Assembly: GCA_036583965.1 (NCBI GenBank)
Contig: JAZBQD010000027.1
Location: 25,489,001 to 25,553,000 of the forward strand
Direction: 5' to 3'
Source of the DNA: Prunella strophiata
Lineage: Eukaryota > Chordata > Aves > Passeriformes > Prunellidae
DNA: 64,000 bases
In this document: piece after piece, positions 13,011 through 26,128 of the stretch
Numbering within the stretch: the first letter of the stretch is position 1
Layout of the letters: each line of letters starts with the position of its first letter
Translations under genes and position numbers: made by a program
The notes under the pieces: model-generated
What the model was told of the DNA's origin: nothing
What the model saw: the letters and a program-made list of their open reading frames with translations, nothing else
Databases searched by the model: none

Positions 13011-16000
13011 AGAAAGTCTAAAATTCTCACTAACCAGGGTTCCAGCAGGAATGGATGGCAGTGCTGAGCTCTTGTCTCATGTAGCATCAGCCAGAGGGGC
13101 AGGGTTCAGATCTCATCCCTAAGAGGCTGGAATATCTCTGTTTTCCTTCACCTCTGTGTGCAACCTGTGGTGTGGGGTTTTTGTGCAACCATAATTGCTG
13201 CTCTCTTGCCTTGCTTTAATGAAAACCAGAGCTGGAGGCAGCAGGTGAGCAGCTGGAGGGAGGCGCAGGTGCGTTATGCAAGCTGGGAATGTCCTGATGT
13301 GATCCTGGTGATCCCACAAAGCTGTGGGATCTCTGTTTGCAGCCCTGGCTGCTTGGCACAGCCCAGCAGGTGTGGCCTGGGCAGGTTCTGGGATGTACCA
13401 GCTGAGTAACTCAACCCTGGTGATCTCCATTCCTTGTCCTGGAGTAAAGGTCACTGTGAAATTTGACTCTCAGTTCCTGTTGACAGTCTTTCCTTCACCC
13501 TGGGCTGTGTGGCAGTGTTTCTGGTCTAGTTTATTAGGAAGCTTCTGCAAAAACACATGTAAATCTTCAATTTCTTTCTTGAAAAGAGAGAAGTTTCAGG
13601 GTGGTTGTTAGCCAGGGAAAGTAGGTATCGAGTACTGTCCCTGTGTGATGTCTCCTGGCATCCAGGTCTGTCATCCTTTATTATCAGGATTTTTATGGCA
13701 GGTTTTGAAATACTGCTGGGCATTTGTGCTGCTTTTCTTTAATTTATTTTTTTTTTTCTATCACAAGTTTCTGCCTAGCTGCCCTTCAAATCTAAGCTCT
13801 ACCACATAGCCTCAGTTTTATAATTCAACTGGGAGTAGTGAATCTCTTAATGGTGCAGAAGTGAAGCATTAGTGGCTCTCTTGGAACAGCTGACAAAGAC
13901 TGGCACTGCCTTCCTTGCTTGCAGAAGGACTGGTTATGAGAGCTGGATGCTTGTTTAAAGAAAAGAACCTGTAAACTGCAAAACCTTGCACTTGGAATTG
14001 CCTTCTCACATATGGCTGCTTTGTGGCCTGGTTTTTCTGCACCTGAAGTTCATACCAGGACGCAGTCATTGGTTTGGAATCTGTGTTTACAGAGTCACAA
14101 CTATAAATAATTTATAGTAGACACTTGGTTGGATGTCTAGCTTGTAGGCATGTTGTGGAGGTTGCTTTTTCTTTCCAGCTAAACAAACCAGCTGTAAGAA
14201 TCTGGCTGGTTTCCTTGTAAGATTGCAGTGATAGAGTCTAAAAACTAAGGCAGCAGGATTTTTATCAGTCTGAAAATTGTCGTCTCTAGAGGTATTTTGG
14301 AATAGGTTTTGTTCACTCTGGGTTTATTGGTAAAAACAACAAAATGGTGCTGCAAAACCTTGTGTTGGTGACTGGCAGCAGTTCTTGTCCCCTCCTTTCC
14401 CTGCCCACACATTAAAACTGCATGTGCAGGCAATGCCAGCCTCATTTGCCCCCCTGAGTGGTCATTTTTTATTGGTAGCTTTAGGGACAATAATTTAATA
14501 ACCAGATCTGATTTGGGCTAAAGGATTTGTTAAGTGCAGAGCTGACCAGCTCATCTGTGGTGGCTCAGAAAAGCAGCTATAGCCTGCTTTGAATTTTCTT
14601 GACATTATTCTTAATATCAACTAGCTCATGAAGCTTCTTCCGTGATGATTTTACAGCCTTTTAATTCACGGTCCACTTTTGGTGGATGGAATAAATTCCA
14701 GAAGTGATGCACACCACTACATGTGCAGTTTGCAGCTCAGATGTTAGGGTGGAATAACATGAACACAAACGTTCCTTTATTTGCAAGCAGAAATTATTTT
14801 TGTTCCTTTATTTATTTGGCTTCCCTCTTCTTCCTACAGCAAGAATAAGTCCTAGGAAGAAATTTCTATAGCTGTACTTAAAGCATGTAAAAGTCTGTAC
14901 AAGCAAAATTTTATTTGCCCCAAGATGGGACATAATAAGTTCATGGTGAGTAATTAATTTACTGAAAGTTTCAGTAAATAATCCAATTTGTAGCTGACCC
15001 AAGTGAGAAAGGGAGTTGCCTTGTGGAAAATTTTTTCCTTTGGAAAAATACCCCAATAAACACCAGGAGTGTAAAGATAATAATCTCTGTGCTTGCATTA
15101 AGGGACTTCACAGTCTCATTTTTTAACCTGCAGAATTTCACTGTGCTGTGTAAAAAAGGTTGGGGAAATGACAATTTTGGTGCTGCAGATCTGTCAAGGG
15201 TATGAGAGAATTGTGATGGTTGAGTAGACAGACAAAGCTGATGGGATTTTGGAGACAGATACATGTTTTCATTATAGTGACCCACTTTTAAGCATTTTGA
15301 GTAGCAATAAAAATGGCTTTTCTTCTTTTTTTTTTCCCTAGTGTGCCACTGGGCCTAGAAGTATGAGCAGTTACTGTCTTTATGGAAACAAGAAAACTAT
15401 CTTTTAAATCTTGTTAATTTTTCATAACACAGATCTGTTGCTGTACTCCTAGTTGTACAGGGTATGGAAAAATTTAAAAATTAGTGTATTCAAAGTGGTG
15501 CTGATGTTAAACTTGTGATCACCTGTTCAGTATTATTTGATGTGTTTAATACCAATGTTGAGCTTGATTTTTATTTCACTGACTAGATTTCAGATTCCTC
15601 CTCAAAAATCAAATTGCCTCCTCTGTAGCTAAAGTGTTGAAATAATATTACTCAGATAAAGCTGTTTTGAGGCAAACAGAAGGTGATTCAGAGAACTACA
15701 CCTGTGCTGATCTCATAACAAAGCTAATTAATCTGTTTTAATTAAATGCTCTTTAAAATTCAGCATGATAAAGAGTAGAGGACTTATTAAAAATGATTGC
15801 TTTTAAAGGGCACTGCTCTAACAAAGGAAAGTTTTACTGGTGTGTTCTTGCAAGGGAGTGAGTGAGCAGAGCTGCCTGAGATGCTGATCATTTGTTTATA
15901 TACTACAGCTGCAGAAAATGAGAAATTAAATGAAAAGTTGAGAGGAGCACTGAGAAATGAGTGCTTGGGACAACTTAGGGATGTAATTTGGATGTTAATT

Positions 16001-16431
16001 TTTCAACTTCAGGTTCTATTTTAGGTGTGCCAACATCTGAGCTCTCTGCAAACCTGAAAATGTAGCAGAGGGGAGTAGGTATGGATTGCTACTGCTTTGG
16101 GCTTTGCAAGTAAAATCAAGAGATTTGCAGGCTCCCTGCATTTTATTTATTTATTTTTTTTTTAATTTAGGACAAAGAATCCATAGGAGGATGAGGTCTG
16201 GAAGGTGCAGTATTGATCAGACAGTCTGCTTGGAGCTGAGGGTAAATGGAGTATGAAGGCTATAGAAAAAGAACAAAAGGAAGGTTAGGCCAGCCCTCCT
16301 TGGCAGCTAGAGCTGGATGCCTTTTACAAACAGCCCCTGTTGTCATGGAGCTCCTGAAGCCAAGGCCAGGGGTCTGGCACTGTGATTTTCTCATGGCAAA
16401 ACAGCCTTGTCCTGTCCTAGCCTTGGGGGGG

Positions 16432-16462
16432 AAATAAATAAATAAATGAATAAATAAATAAA
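16432..16462. repeat. (AAAT)n microsatellite
   Basis: AAATAAATAAATAAATGAAT-type repeat, interrupted by one G, about 31 bp. Confidence 0.9.
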
Positions 16463-18332
16463 GGCAGTAGCCTTGGCAGCACTTGTCTATTATTGCAGCT
16501 CAATGACTGAACTGCAGTGGGACCAGGACCAAAGGGAAACCTTTTCTTCACAGAGATTCCTGATTTTTAATTTTTGTTTATTTTTTTATATCTGGCATCT
16601 CCCCTGGTCTGCAAAATATCTTTTATAAGGCAGCATTTGACATTTGGAGAAGGATTTTGAGTAGTTTATGTAGAACTTGCTTTCCTCTAAGTCAGCAGTG
16701 TTTGAGGTTGAGATAGAGACCTGAATTCCTAATCTCAAGGGTTTTGGAAGAGCTTCCAGTAGGAGCTGGTTTGTGTTCAAAGCCCAAATTTTCCTCTTCT
16801 AAACTTTAGATTATGGTCAAACTGTTCAACACACTTATTTGTAATTTCTTGAACTGGTCAATAATTACAAAACAAGATAATCATTGTGTTATTTGGCATT
16901 GATTGTTAGTTTACCTCTATGTTGCTTTACTGAGTGTTTTGGTCTCTTAGAAGGTGCTGTTTTGCTTGCACAGAAATATTCATGCTTGACTTTATGGACA
17001 AAAAGTGTATTCCATGCTTAAAGAGATTTTATTTTCTTTTTTTATTTTTAATCCTTTGGTAGTTCCAATGCTGCAAGTTTAAAAATTTGCTTGGTCTTAC
17101 TGTTATTTTGTGAATGTAGTGAAACATAAAAACAAGCTATGGTGGAAGAGGTTTGGAAGAGGAAAGCAGTGAGCCTGTGTGCTTTTATTTCCTTATGACT
17201 TATTTTTAAGTGCAGGAAATGATGGTTCCCCCTATCAGAAAGCATCTCCAGATAAACTTTTCTGCTAGACATGGGTAAACTCTTTGTGCTGGAGAATTTG
17301 CCTTTCAGGCCCATCTTTAAGAGTCAGCTCTGCTTTGGTACCTCCTGATTACTATTATTTGTAGAGTTTCAGGCAAATACTGAATAAAATCTCTGCATTT
17401 TTAGTACTGCATAGTCATTTCTGCTGCTTAACCCCACCCCCCCCCCCTGTTTGTGCTTTGCTGTCAGGCCAAAGATTTGGAAGTCCTGGAGGCAAGTTCA
17501 GATCAGCCTTGTTGGGAGGGCCCCAGGCTGGGATGTTGCAACTGCTGTGACTGCTGTTGGGAGTCAGCAGCCCTGAAGCAGAGTTATTTTCTTATTTTCT
17601 GGCCCTGTGGGGCTCAGGCTGCTCGTGAGGAGGGAGCCATGTGGGAGCTCTCTGTGGAATGGGATTGCTCATCCTTGGTCCAGAGCCCTGGAGCAGGGCT
17701 GGAGTGACATTCTAGCAGTTCTCCTCCAGCCAAGAGGAGCCCAAGCCCTGTCATCCCAGGGTTTGTTTACTCCAGGGAGGGAGTCCTCATCCTTGGGAGT
17801 AGCCACAGAGCTGCAAATATAATGACTGGATAAGAAAATAACCCTGGGAGCCAAAGCTTGGAGTTTGGAACAGGCTTCGGGGCCCTTGAGAATTCTTCTC
17901 TACAAGCCCTTGGGTGGTGGAGCTATAAACACCAGGCATCTGTGCAGAACTGGTTATTTTCTCTCTGTTTACTCTTTAAAGCATCATCAGACTCCAAAAG
18001 AAGACAGACTTCTTCCAAAGTTGCCCCTGCATTGCAGTTTTGTGTTGTGTTCTTTACTCTTTCCATACCATCCCTTAAAAATGGTACTGATGTGTGTAGG
18101 TTTGTGGGGCTTAATGTCAGAGCCAAACCAGAAGAATCTAAATGTTGAAATTTTGTATTTAAATATTCTCTTGAGGTTGGTTTTACCTAGAAAAATAATG
18201 CTAAAAGAAAGAGATTTCTTGGTTGTGACAGTCCAATATGTGTATGTGATAGTGAATGAAACTTCTGTATAATAATTTGTCTTCTCAATTTAATAACATT
18301 TATTTCAGCATCTGTTTGAATCTGGTAGAATC

Positions 18333-18458
18333 AGCATCCCTGGAAGTGTTCCAAAAACATGTGGATGTGCCACCTGGAGACATGGTTTAGTGGTGGGCTT
18401 GACAATGGTTGAATTCACTCATCTTAATCCAACCTGAAGCAATTCTGTGGTTCTATGG
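18333..18458 (+). mobile_element. CR1 LINE 3' fragment, divergent subtype
   Basis: Forward CR1-type end: CATCCCTGGAAGTGTTCCAA, ATGTGGATGTG, ACATGGTTTAGTGGTGGGCT, then AATCCAACCTGAAGCAATTC and TGTGGTTCTATGG. The ACATGGTTTAGTGGTG variant marks a CR1 subtype different from most copies in the window. Confidence 0.75.
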
Positions 18459-18655
18459 TCTACTTCTCCATGTTGTTGAGACCATAATAAACTTAATTTT
18501 CCTGTTTGTGTTAACACTAACCCTTGCAGTCTGTGAGAGAGCATGAAGATTCTGGGTCTGTAACTATGGGAGGGTATGAAAAGTCTGCTTTGCTTCAGCA
18601 TTAGGAACATTTGGTTTTTGACAGTAGTGAAATTGGTAATTATAGCCTGTCTTGA

Positions 18656-18672
18656 TTTTTTTTTTTTTTTTT
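18656..18672. repeat. Poly-T run
   Basis: A run of 17 T with no linked retroelement body or target-site duplication recognised. Confidence 0.85.
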
Positions 18673-19469
18673 ACTCATTAAACTAATTTCTTAATTACTA
18701 GAAAACGCATTCTGTCTTTGAGACTCTGCACTATATTTTTAATAACAACAAGGTGACTGAATCACTGCTTTAATTTCAAGTTTTGAATTTAATTATGGAA
18801 TTGTATGTAGTTCTTGCAGAAGAATTAAAGCTGTTCCAGAGCAGTGGGGTGAAGGAGAGCTGTGGATCTGATCACAATCACCATAATTTAGGCCTTTTTC
18901 TTTCAACTTTGCTTAGGAGAAAAGCTTTTATTTTCCAGGAGGGAAGCTTCCGCGCAGTTTTCTGTATGGATTTCTGCATGGATTTTAGAATGCTCTGGTG
19001 CTCTGTTTGTGTTTGAAGGATTACCCTGATGAGAAGGTGGGAATGGTGGCTGAAGCCATTGAGTCCTCCTGGAAGATCAGGTGAAGGCTTCAGTTAAAAA
19101 CTTGGTGCTTTCCTTCTGAACACAAATGTTTGCTAAGCTGGAGTGAACACTTAGGGTCAGCTTTGGTCTTCAAAGTGCAAATGGAGTTGTGAGATCTGAA
19201 ATAACACTTGGAGGATCAAAAAGATGATGGGAACTTTGGTCAGGGTGCTGTTACTGCTGATACAAGCATGTCCTTTTCTGTCTTGATGCAATTCCTTTTA
19301 CAAGCAAATATGTGTTCCCTTCCAGCCTTTTGGACTTGGTTGTTCTTCTTCCTCTGCATGACAAAGATGGTGGATTCACTCTGAAGAACTATTTCCATGG
19401 CAGCCACTTGTAAAATTGTCCCTATGTCCTTCTGTTACAACTTCTTTGTTTTTCTATTTTGTTTTGTAG

Positions 19470-19571
19470 ACACAGATGAGGACACGGTGAAAAGATGTTT
19501 TGCCACGTTTGAAGAGAAATTCTTCCAAACCTGTGAGAAAGAACTTGCCAAAATCAACATTTTCTATTCAG
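19470..19571 (+). CDS. XPR1: XPR1-family exon 3: SPX domain segment
   Basis: Acceptor TTTTGTAG precedes 19470 and donor GTAAGG follows 19571. The first two bases finish a codon begun in an upstream exon not in the window, and the last G starts the Glu codon completed by exon 4. The translation contains [26 protein letters not shown] and FYS, part of the helical SPX core that senses inositol polyphosphates in the cytosol. It differs from the XPR1 I know at a few positions (C for Y after KR, I for T near the end). The open frame extends slightly past both splice sites, but similarity stops exactly at them, which fixes the borders. Confidence 0.92.
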
Positions 19572-21799
19572 GTAAGGTGCTTATTTTGTGTGTATTTGTG
19601 GAAAATTCAACAACAGAAAAAGGGCCTGAAGGTCCCAAACTTTCAGGATAACTACAGTGGTGATGCAGGTCTACCATCAGGTAATTAGAGGGTTTGTTTG
19701 GAAAACTGCTCTGGTTTAATCACAGATCTGGAGCTCAACCCTGAGATTAACCTGGCTAACCCTGGTTGGAGGGAGAATGAGTGGCAGGTGATTTAATTTC
19801 TTTGAACTTTCAAGGCATCCTGCTGAACTTTCTGGAGATGCTCTTAAAGCCAAAGGGCACAGTCTTTCAGTTTATGCATGCTGACAATCTCCTGGCCATG
19901 TTTTAGGTGTGCTGAGCCTCCTAGCTCAGTTTCCTGACCTTCTGCAGGAACAGCTCTTGTGGGCTTGCCTGTGTATGGTAGCTTGATCATCTTGATGGGT
20001 CCAACAAGTTTTTAAACACTGAGCTCTCACTGAAACCCCTGCAGCTTTCTGGAGTATAAAATCCATCAGCAATTGCCATGAGCTGTGAAAAATGTTGTGA
20101 TGGTAAGAGTGGGGATTTCTAGGTGTCATATACCAAGTGCTGGTTTTTTGTTGTTTCCTCTGAAAAAGTTGCCTTCCCATCCTGTGTTTTGAAAACAACT
20201 TTAGAATGGGTTAATTGGAAATTCACCCTGTAAAATTGCTACAAAAGGCTTGGTGTGCTCTGGCTCCTCCTGCCATTACACTTCAGATGATTTTCAGCCT
20301 CTTTTGGTGAGGTTTAAAATGGGGTTTCAACCAGAAAAGCATTTAAATGTAGATACAGCAGTGCATTGGCTTCCTCTTGACGTGTTGATTTATTAACTTA
20401 GTGCTATAAACAGGATTTGCACCACAATATGGTAGCCTTTTCTAGTTCTGATTTTAATCTGGTAACAAAGGCACAGCTGAATTGTGCAAAAATATTTTCA
20501 TAACCATTGGGTGATGACTTTATTGCTGGCTCTTTTACTGCCAGCCAGGATCTGGGTTGTGAACTTGAGGAGAGCTGAAAGCATGATGGATGCAGTGGCT
20601 GAGCACTGCAGCTTCCCTCTGCTCAGCTTCCATGTAGGGAAGTAAATCTCCTTGGGGCTGGCTGTGCCTGCTCTCCCAGCTCCCTGGAGCACAGTGGGTG
20701 TCAGGACAAGAGGCAGTTTTTTAGGTAAAACTGATATTTTTTTATTAGGTCAGCTGGTTTTACACTTTGTAGGCATTTTTCTGCACGCAGTTCATACGTA
20801 CCTAACTCAGAGCACTGCTCTGTGTTGTTTCCCTGGGAGAGCTTGTGCTTTTGTACCAGATCTGAGGGTTTTATGCTCAGAAACTTCCTTTCTGAGCCAT
20901 ATCAGATCCCATGCACTGGAAGCTAGACTCTGTGCAGGAAGTTCTGTCAATTTAGATGCACAATACAGATTATAATTTCCCCTAATGAGGACCTGCTGCC
21001 ACACGTGCACCCACGTATACACACCCATTCCAGCATTGTTTAAAATGGCATTAATAACATTGGGTAGAGTTGGTTTTCTTCCCCAGCTAGCTGTCATTTC
21101 AAAAAGTTCCAGGAGAGAATAGATGTAATTTGAAAATCTCCTGTGAGAAGATTAAAATTAGTCTTTTATTTGCAGAAGAGTGACGTGACTTTCATAGAAT
21201 GGAAACCTGTTATTAGGGTTATTAGCATTGAGCTGCAGCAAGAAATGTTCCATCGGTGGTTCCTACCCTTGATCCTGTCAGAAATTTGTCATGTTGGACC
21301 CTATTGTAACTCCAGGCATGTGTTGGCTTGGATTATGACCTGGCACATCCTATTTATTATAGGTTTGTTGCACAGCTTATTACACCCCTGTCTTTACTAT
21401 GGTAAATATTGTTCATTTTTCAAGAAAATCAAATTTTCTGTTGATCTCTGCTTCATTTCCTCATCATCTTTCCCTAGGCTGAAGGCTCCTTAGTGAGCAT
21501 CACCCACAGCACAAAAAACCTCATCCTCATGAGATGGCCTGATCCTGAATCCCAATTCCTTCATGGAACACTCAGAAGCTGCTGCAAAAGCCTTTCTTTG
21601 CCCTTCCCTCTGTGCTCCCCTCAAACATTCCCTTAATTACCCAGCCCATTATCCCAGCTCAGTGGAAAGGAAAACTGCCATTAAGTAAATCAGATTTGAT
21701 AAACAATTTGCAATTTTTTTGGCTGTGCTCAAGAAGAACCATCCCCAGCTGAAAGACAGAAGAATTGCAGTAAAATTTTCAGATGGTTCCAGCAGAGGA

Positions 21800-22240
21800 A
21801 TACCTAGTAAATGCCTACACTCTTTTTACTTAGTTCTTATCATGTAATAGAAATAAAACAAAAGTAGAAAACAACCATATAAAACCTTACACAACAGGTT
21901 ACAAAAGTTACAAAGTTGGCCTGAGCCACATTTCCAGCACTGAAGAGACTGATAACAGACTAAATAAGCCAAGCTACAACCCACAAAAAAAGACTTTCTA
22001 AGTTTATAATCTCTTTTAGAACAACAAAAGGTTTTATTATTTAATATTATTCTTTTTTTTTTAGATTAGTAAATACTAGTATACTATAAAATAAGCAGGT
22101 TTTTTCACACTTTTCTCTAAAGAAGTATTTTTCCTGAACCAATTAAGGAAAAAACCTATTAAATCTACTTTCAAAAAAAACCCCTTCAGAAGTTCTCTCC
22201 CAAATTTACCCTAAACCAAAACACTATTCAAGTGCTAAAT
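21800..22240. repeat. A-rich block, possible retroelement remnant
   Basis: Composition shifts sharply to A-rich on the + strand (GAAATAAAACAAAAG, CAACAAAAGG, CCAATTAAGGAAAAAACC), unlike both flanks. The bias resembles degraded retroviral or LTR sequence, but no conserved protein motif, primer-binding site or terminal repeat was identified. Confidence 0.35.
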
Positions 22241-23086
22241 TTTTATCTGTGGCCAGTTTTGGTTTGTGTTTGGGATTTTCTAGATGACAGGTTTGTTATA
22301 TTTTAAATCACCAACACCAGGACTTGGCTAAACGGTAGCCAGCAACGTTTCCGTGGTTAATTTAGGAATTCTTATTTGTAGGAAACCCTGGCTTTAAATT
22401 GGGAAGCAAAGTATTGAACATAATATGCACAAGTAGGGAAGGGAAGGAATGCTAAAACTAAAATGTGTAGCTGGCAGTTCAGGCTGTTGGTCACCTCCTG
22501 TCTGGTGGAACAGGCTTTGATCACACCCATGCCCATGTAAATTGGAATCTGGGGGGAAATTTTCCTGGTTCTTTGGTGCAACAGTCTTTTTTTCCATCAT
22601 CCTCATGTGTGAACTTTCATTTAAACTTGGAAAATGAAGTCAAAAACCAGCTTGGAGCTGTGTAGTTGAGGTGATAACACTTTAGGCTCTTTTAGTCAGG
22701 ATTTTAGCAGCATTTTTTGGGCAAAGCTGCTGCTTTATGGCAGGCACTTTTGTTGAAGTCTGCCACTATTGGATTTGGATTTCTTGTTAGTCTTGGCCAT
22801 GAAATTACACTTGAGCTGAGGGCTCTGTGGGCATCAGGTCATGCAAAATCTTGCAACACAAGAGTGGTTCCAGTTTCTAAGCTTTTTTTAACTCTCTTGA
22901 GTGACATTTTTTTAAAAGTCACTTTTCAGTATGTTAAATTAGTGGTAGACAGTGCTAAATTAGTGACAGTGGTATATGACACTTCAATGATTTTAGAGTA
23001 CACTGCAAACTGAGAATTTCATTTCTATTCTGCTTTGCTGTTTCCCTGGGCAATTCCCTAGGAGGTTTTTCAGAACAACAGCACAC

Positions 23087-23114
23087 TTTGTTTTGTTTTG
23101 TTTTGTTTGTTTTG
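23087..23114. repeat. (TTTTG)n simple repeat
   Basis: About five TTTTG units, the last ones degenerate to TTTG. Confidence 0.85.
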
Positions 23115-25179
23115 CTTCTGTATAGAGTCTTGATGGTAAAAAAATCATACTTTAATAAGATGAAATGATTTGTGGATGGGATAACTGGAGTCAGTGCAGG
23201 AGAGAGAAGGTGGTGACAGGATAGCTGTTTCTCAGGAGGGGCATTTTTTATGGATAGCTGCAGTCATAAATATTTCAAGGCATTGTATTTTCTTTAAATA
23301 TTGTGTTATTAGGCTGATGTATGTTAGGATTTTTCTGGACATAGGGATAATGGAACAGTGCTTTCAATTGAAAATATTAATTTAAACTCTTCCATCTCTA
23401 CTGATTTGATTTAAAGGAAATTTCAGTGTATCATAGATGGTTTAATAAATGTTTTCAATATAGAGAGTGAACTTGTGAGCTTTATTTATATGAAGGCTTT
23501 TGATTTGAGCAGATATCTGTTCCTTCTTCCCAAGGGAGTTCCCAAAGTGGGGAGGGATTATTGTTTTGGCAGTCTGATCTTGTTGTGGTAAATATTATGT
23601 GGTTGTAGGCTGTGGGCAGACAATTCTCACTGTGGGCTGCATTGCCTTGTTTGCTGGAGTCCTCTGTTAGCTGTGGAAGTTGTCAGAGAGGAGTTGCCCT
23701 TTCCTGCATTTTAAATCTTCTTCCTTTATTACAGTTTATAAGCAAGAAGTTTAGAGTTTCAGGCTCCTCTGAACTCAATTTCCTGTATTGATTCCCATTT
23801 TCTGTTTGGAAAGGCATTCTCCTTCTGGTGAATACCTTATGCACTGTAAAATTATTTACCGAGTAGTTTTGCTCTTAAAATTAAGCAGAATTGAGTTAGA
23901 CAAAGGAAAAGGGAGAGTAAATCAGAGTAAATATGAGTGGGGAGCAATTGAGAATTATCACTGAGTTATGTAAGATACTAATGAAGAGAATTATAGTGCT
24001 ATCCAGGAGGCTTTTGGGGCAGAGTTTTGTGTAGTAGAGAGACCTTGTGATTTCTGGTGCAGTGCTGGGTGTCCTGCTGGGTGGAGGTGGCTCCAACACT
24101 GAGAACCTGGTCAGCATCTTCCTGGCCAACACCAACACCCATGGTCTGTGACCCTGCTTATCAACAGAGGTGCCAAAGCTGTGACTGGAGCTCAGCAGGG
24201 GAAAAAAAGCCTGGAAGGAACCAGTTGTACAGAACAAAGAGAACGATAAAGGTCTTAACTATGCTGGTTTTAGCTTTAAAAGGTTTTTATTTAGCCAAAA
24301 ATACTGTTTTCTGAGAGTACATAAAGCAGCATGTTTAAAGGAACACCTTCTTCATACTTGGGGTGTGAGGAAGAGAGAGACTCGTTCTGAAAACACATCA
24401 AAATGACATTTAAGTGCAGGCTGATGGCCTCTTTAACCAGTAAATAATGAGACAATGCTTCTAAAGTGAGGAAAAGAGGGATAAATTATTCCAGTGGATC
24501 ATGTACAGCAGCCAGCAGTGTTGCAACTCCTGATCAAAGCAGGGCTGTGTTTGTCTGTCGCTGGGAGCTTGGCAGAGGGGCCGTGCTGCTCTCTGAGCAA
24601 CAAAATTCAGTGTCACATTTGAAGTGTGGGGTTTGTCTTCTTTGATTTCCCTACTGTCACATGAAAAGATAGTAAACATGTAGTCAGTAGTGGGTGCACA
24701 GATCTGAAAAACGCTTTGCTTACTCACTGTCATGTTTCATAATATTGTCTAACAGGATTTTTCTCTAATGCTCCTGGTGCACTTGATTTATGTGGGAAAG
24801 AGGAGCAGATTTTCTGTTGTACTCAGAGTAGACGTGTGGTCAGTGCTTTGGTATTTGGATGAGACCCTAAATTAAGCAGAATTAATTTAGGGTCCAGCCA
24901 GTGTGGGGATGCCTGCCCCACTGTCCTTGTGCTGGTTTGCTGTCCCCAGGTACAGGCTGGGCCTCTTCCAACCTTAAAAGGTATTTGTGTGGTGCTGGAC
25001 TGAACATCCCCTGGAAATCAAAGCTGGGATGGAAGCTGAGAGGTCTCAGTTCCTGGCTAATGCTGCTTTAGTCTGTGCTGAAGGGACAGCCCCTTGATTT
25101 TGACCCTATTAATTATTTCTTTTTCTTGAGAACTTGCGTGTTTTACGTAGGTTTAATGAGGAAAGCTTCCTCTTCTCTG

Positions 25180-25738
25180 CCCCTGTGGGATCACATCTGG
25201 AATTCTGTATCCAGGTCCAGGGCTCACAGCAGAAGGACATAGACCCAAGAAGGACATGGCCCCATTAGAATGGGTCCAGAGGGCTGGAGCACCTCTGCTC
25301 AGACAGGCTGGGAGAGCTGGGAGTGTTCAGCCTGGAGAAGAGAAGGCTCCGGGGATCCCTTACAGCCCCTTCCTGTGCCTAAAGGGTCCAAGAGAGCTGG
25401 AGAAGGACTTTGGGCAAGGGCTTGGAGTGGCAGGACAAAGGGAAATGGCTTCACACTGACAGAGGACAGGTTTGAATTAGACATCAAGAAGAAATTCTTC
25501 CCTGTGAGGGTGCTGAGAGCCTGGCACATGTTTTCCCAGAGAAGCTGTGGCTGCCCAATCCCCAGAGGTGTTCAAGGCCAGGTTGGACAAGGAACAAGCA
25601 GGAGATGTCCCTGCCAATGGCAGGGACATGAGATGGCCTTTGACCCAAGGCAGTCTGAGATGAGATGGCCTTTGAAATGAGATGGCCTTTGAAATGAGAT
25701 GGCCTTTAACCCAAGGCAGTCTGTGATTCCATCCTGTG
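25180..25738 (+). mobile_element. CR1 LINE fragment, ~560 bp, with expanded 3' end
   Basis: Forward CR1 3' region: TGGGATCACATCTGGAATTC, GGGTCCAGAGGGCTGGAGCA, TGTTCAGCCTGGAGAAGAG, AAGAAATTCTTCCCTGTGAG, CCAGAGAAGCTGTGGCTGCC and GTGTTCAAGGCCAGGTTGGA in CR1 order. Near the end, GAGATGGCCTTTGAAAT units are repeated in tandem (about 25630-25710), a local expansion of the usual single box. It ends 166 bp before exon 4, in the same orientation as the gene. Confidence 0.92.
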
Positions 25739-25904
25739 AACAGAGAAATCCGCAGAGCGCTTGAGTTTAACGCGCGGTGGGGGAAGGCCGAGCAGCGCAG
25801 CGTGTTTCCCCCACAGACACCTCACTTGATGTTTGGGGTGTTCTTAGGGCTGGCTGGGCCATGTGTGACCCTGCCAGGTGACATTTCCCTCTCCCTGCCC
25901 ACAG

Positions 25905-26128
25905 AGAAGCTGGCGGAGGCGCAGCGCCGGTTCACCACGCTCCGCACCGAGCTGCAATCCACCTTGGACGCGCAGAAGGAGGCCAGCGGGGCCTCCACGC
26001 TGCAGCGGCGCCGCAAGCCCGTCTTCCACCTGTCCCACGAGGAGCGCGTCCAGCACAGGAACATCCGCGACCTGAAACTGGCCTTCAGCGAGCTCTACCT
26101 CAGCCTCATCCTGCTGCAGAACTACCAG
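25905..26128 (+). CDS. XPR1: XPR1-family exon 4: SPX domain, central part
   Basis: Acceptor CCCACAG and donor GTACCC border a 224-nt exon whose first two bases complete the Glu codon split with exon 3; it then adds 74 codons. It encodes [18 protein letters not shown], a linker, [19 protein letters not shown] and [20 protein letters not shown], which align along the SPX region of XPR1. The exon is clearly richer in G+C and CpG than its introns, and the CpG density extends about 160 bp upstream of the acceptor. The variable part lies in the linker (ASGASTLQ), as expected for a loop. The antisense frames here mirror the high GC content and are not genes. Confidence 0.96.

Larger units (their letters stand above)
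1..19469. other. Gene-free 5' stretch, probable intron 2 of the XPR1-family gene
   Basis: No exon with recognisable protein similarity was seen on either strand. Open frames here are short and carry no family motif. I looked for the missing N-terminal SPX exons (the conserved helix that precedes the TDEDT motif of exon 3) and found no convincing match, so exons 1 and 2 probably lie upstream of this window. The stretch holds a G-tract, a local tandem duplication, T/G low-complexity sequence, an LTR-like element, CR1 tails and short A/T repeats, listed separately. The remainder is ordinary AT-leaning unique sequence. Its status as intron is inferred from exon 3 starting in mid-codon at 19470. 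Confidence 0.6.
19572..25904. other. Intron 3, 6.3 kb
   Basis: No coding exon recognised. It holds an A-rich block at 21800-22240, a short TTTTG repeat at 23087-23114 and a CR1 fragment close to exon 4. About 70 bp just upstream of exon 4 (25740-25810) is unusually CpG-rich for this intron. The rest is unique AT-leaning sequence with short unsupported open frames. Confidence 0.7.

Noticed and set aside
1..19469. Missing XPR1 exons 1 and 2
   Set aside because: Searched by eye for the N-terminal SPX codons; no in-phase match with splice sites was found.
25256..25680. Overlapping 67- and 136-codon frames
   Set aside because: Translation of CR1 3' sequence, which is noncoding at this end.
25822..26064. 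Antisense and alternative-frame open frames over exon 4
   Set aside because: Shadows of a GC-rich coding exon.
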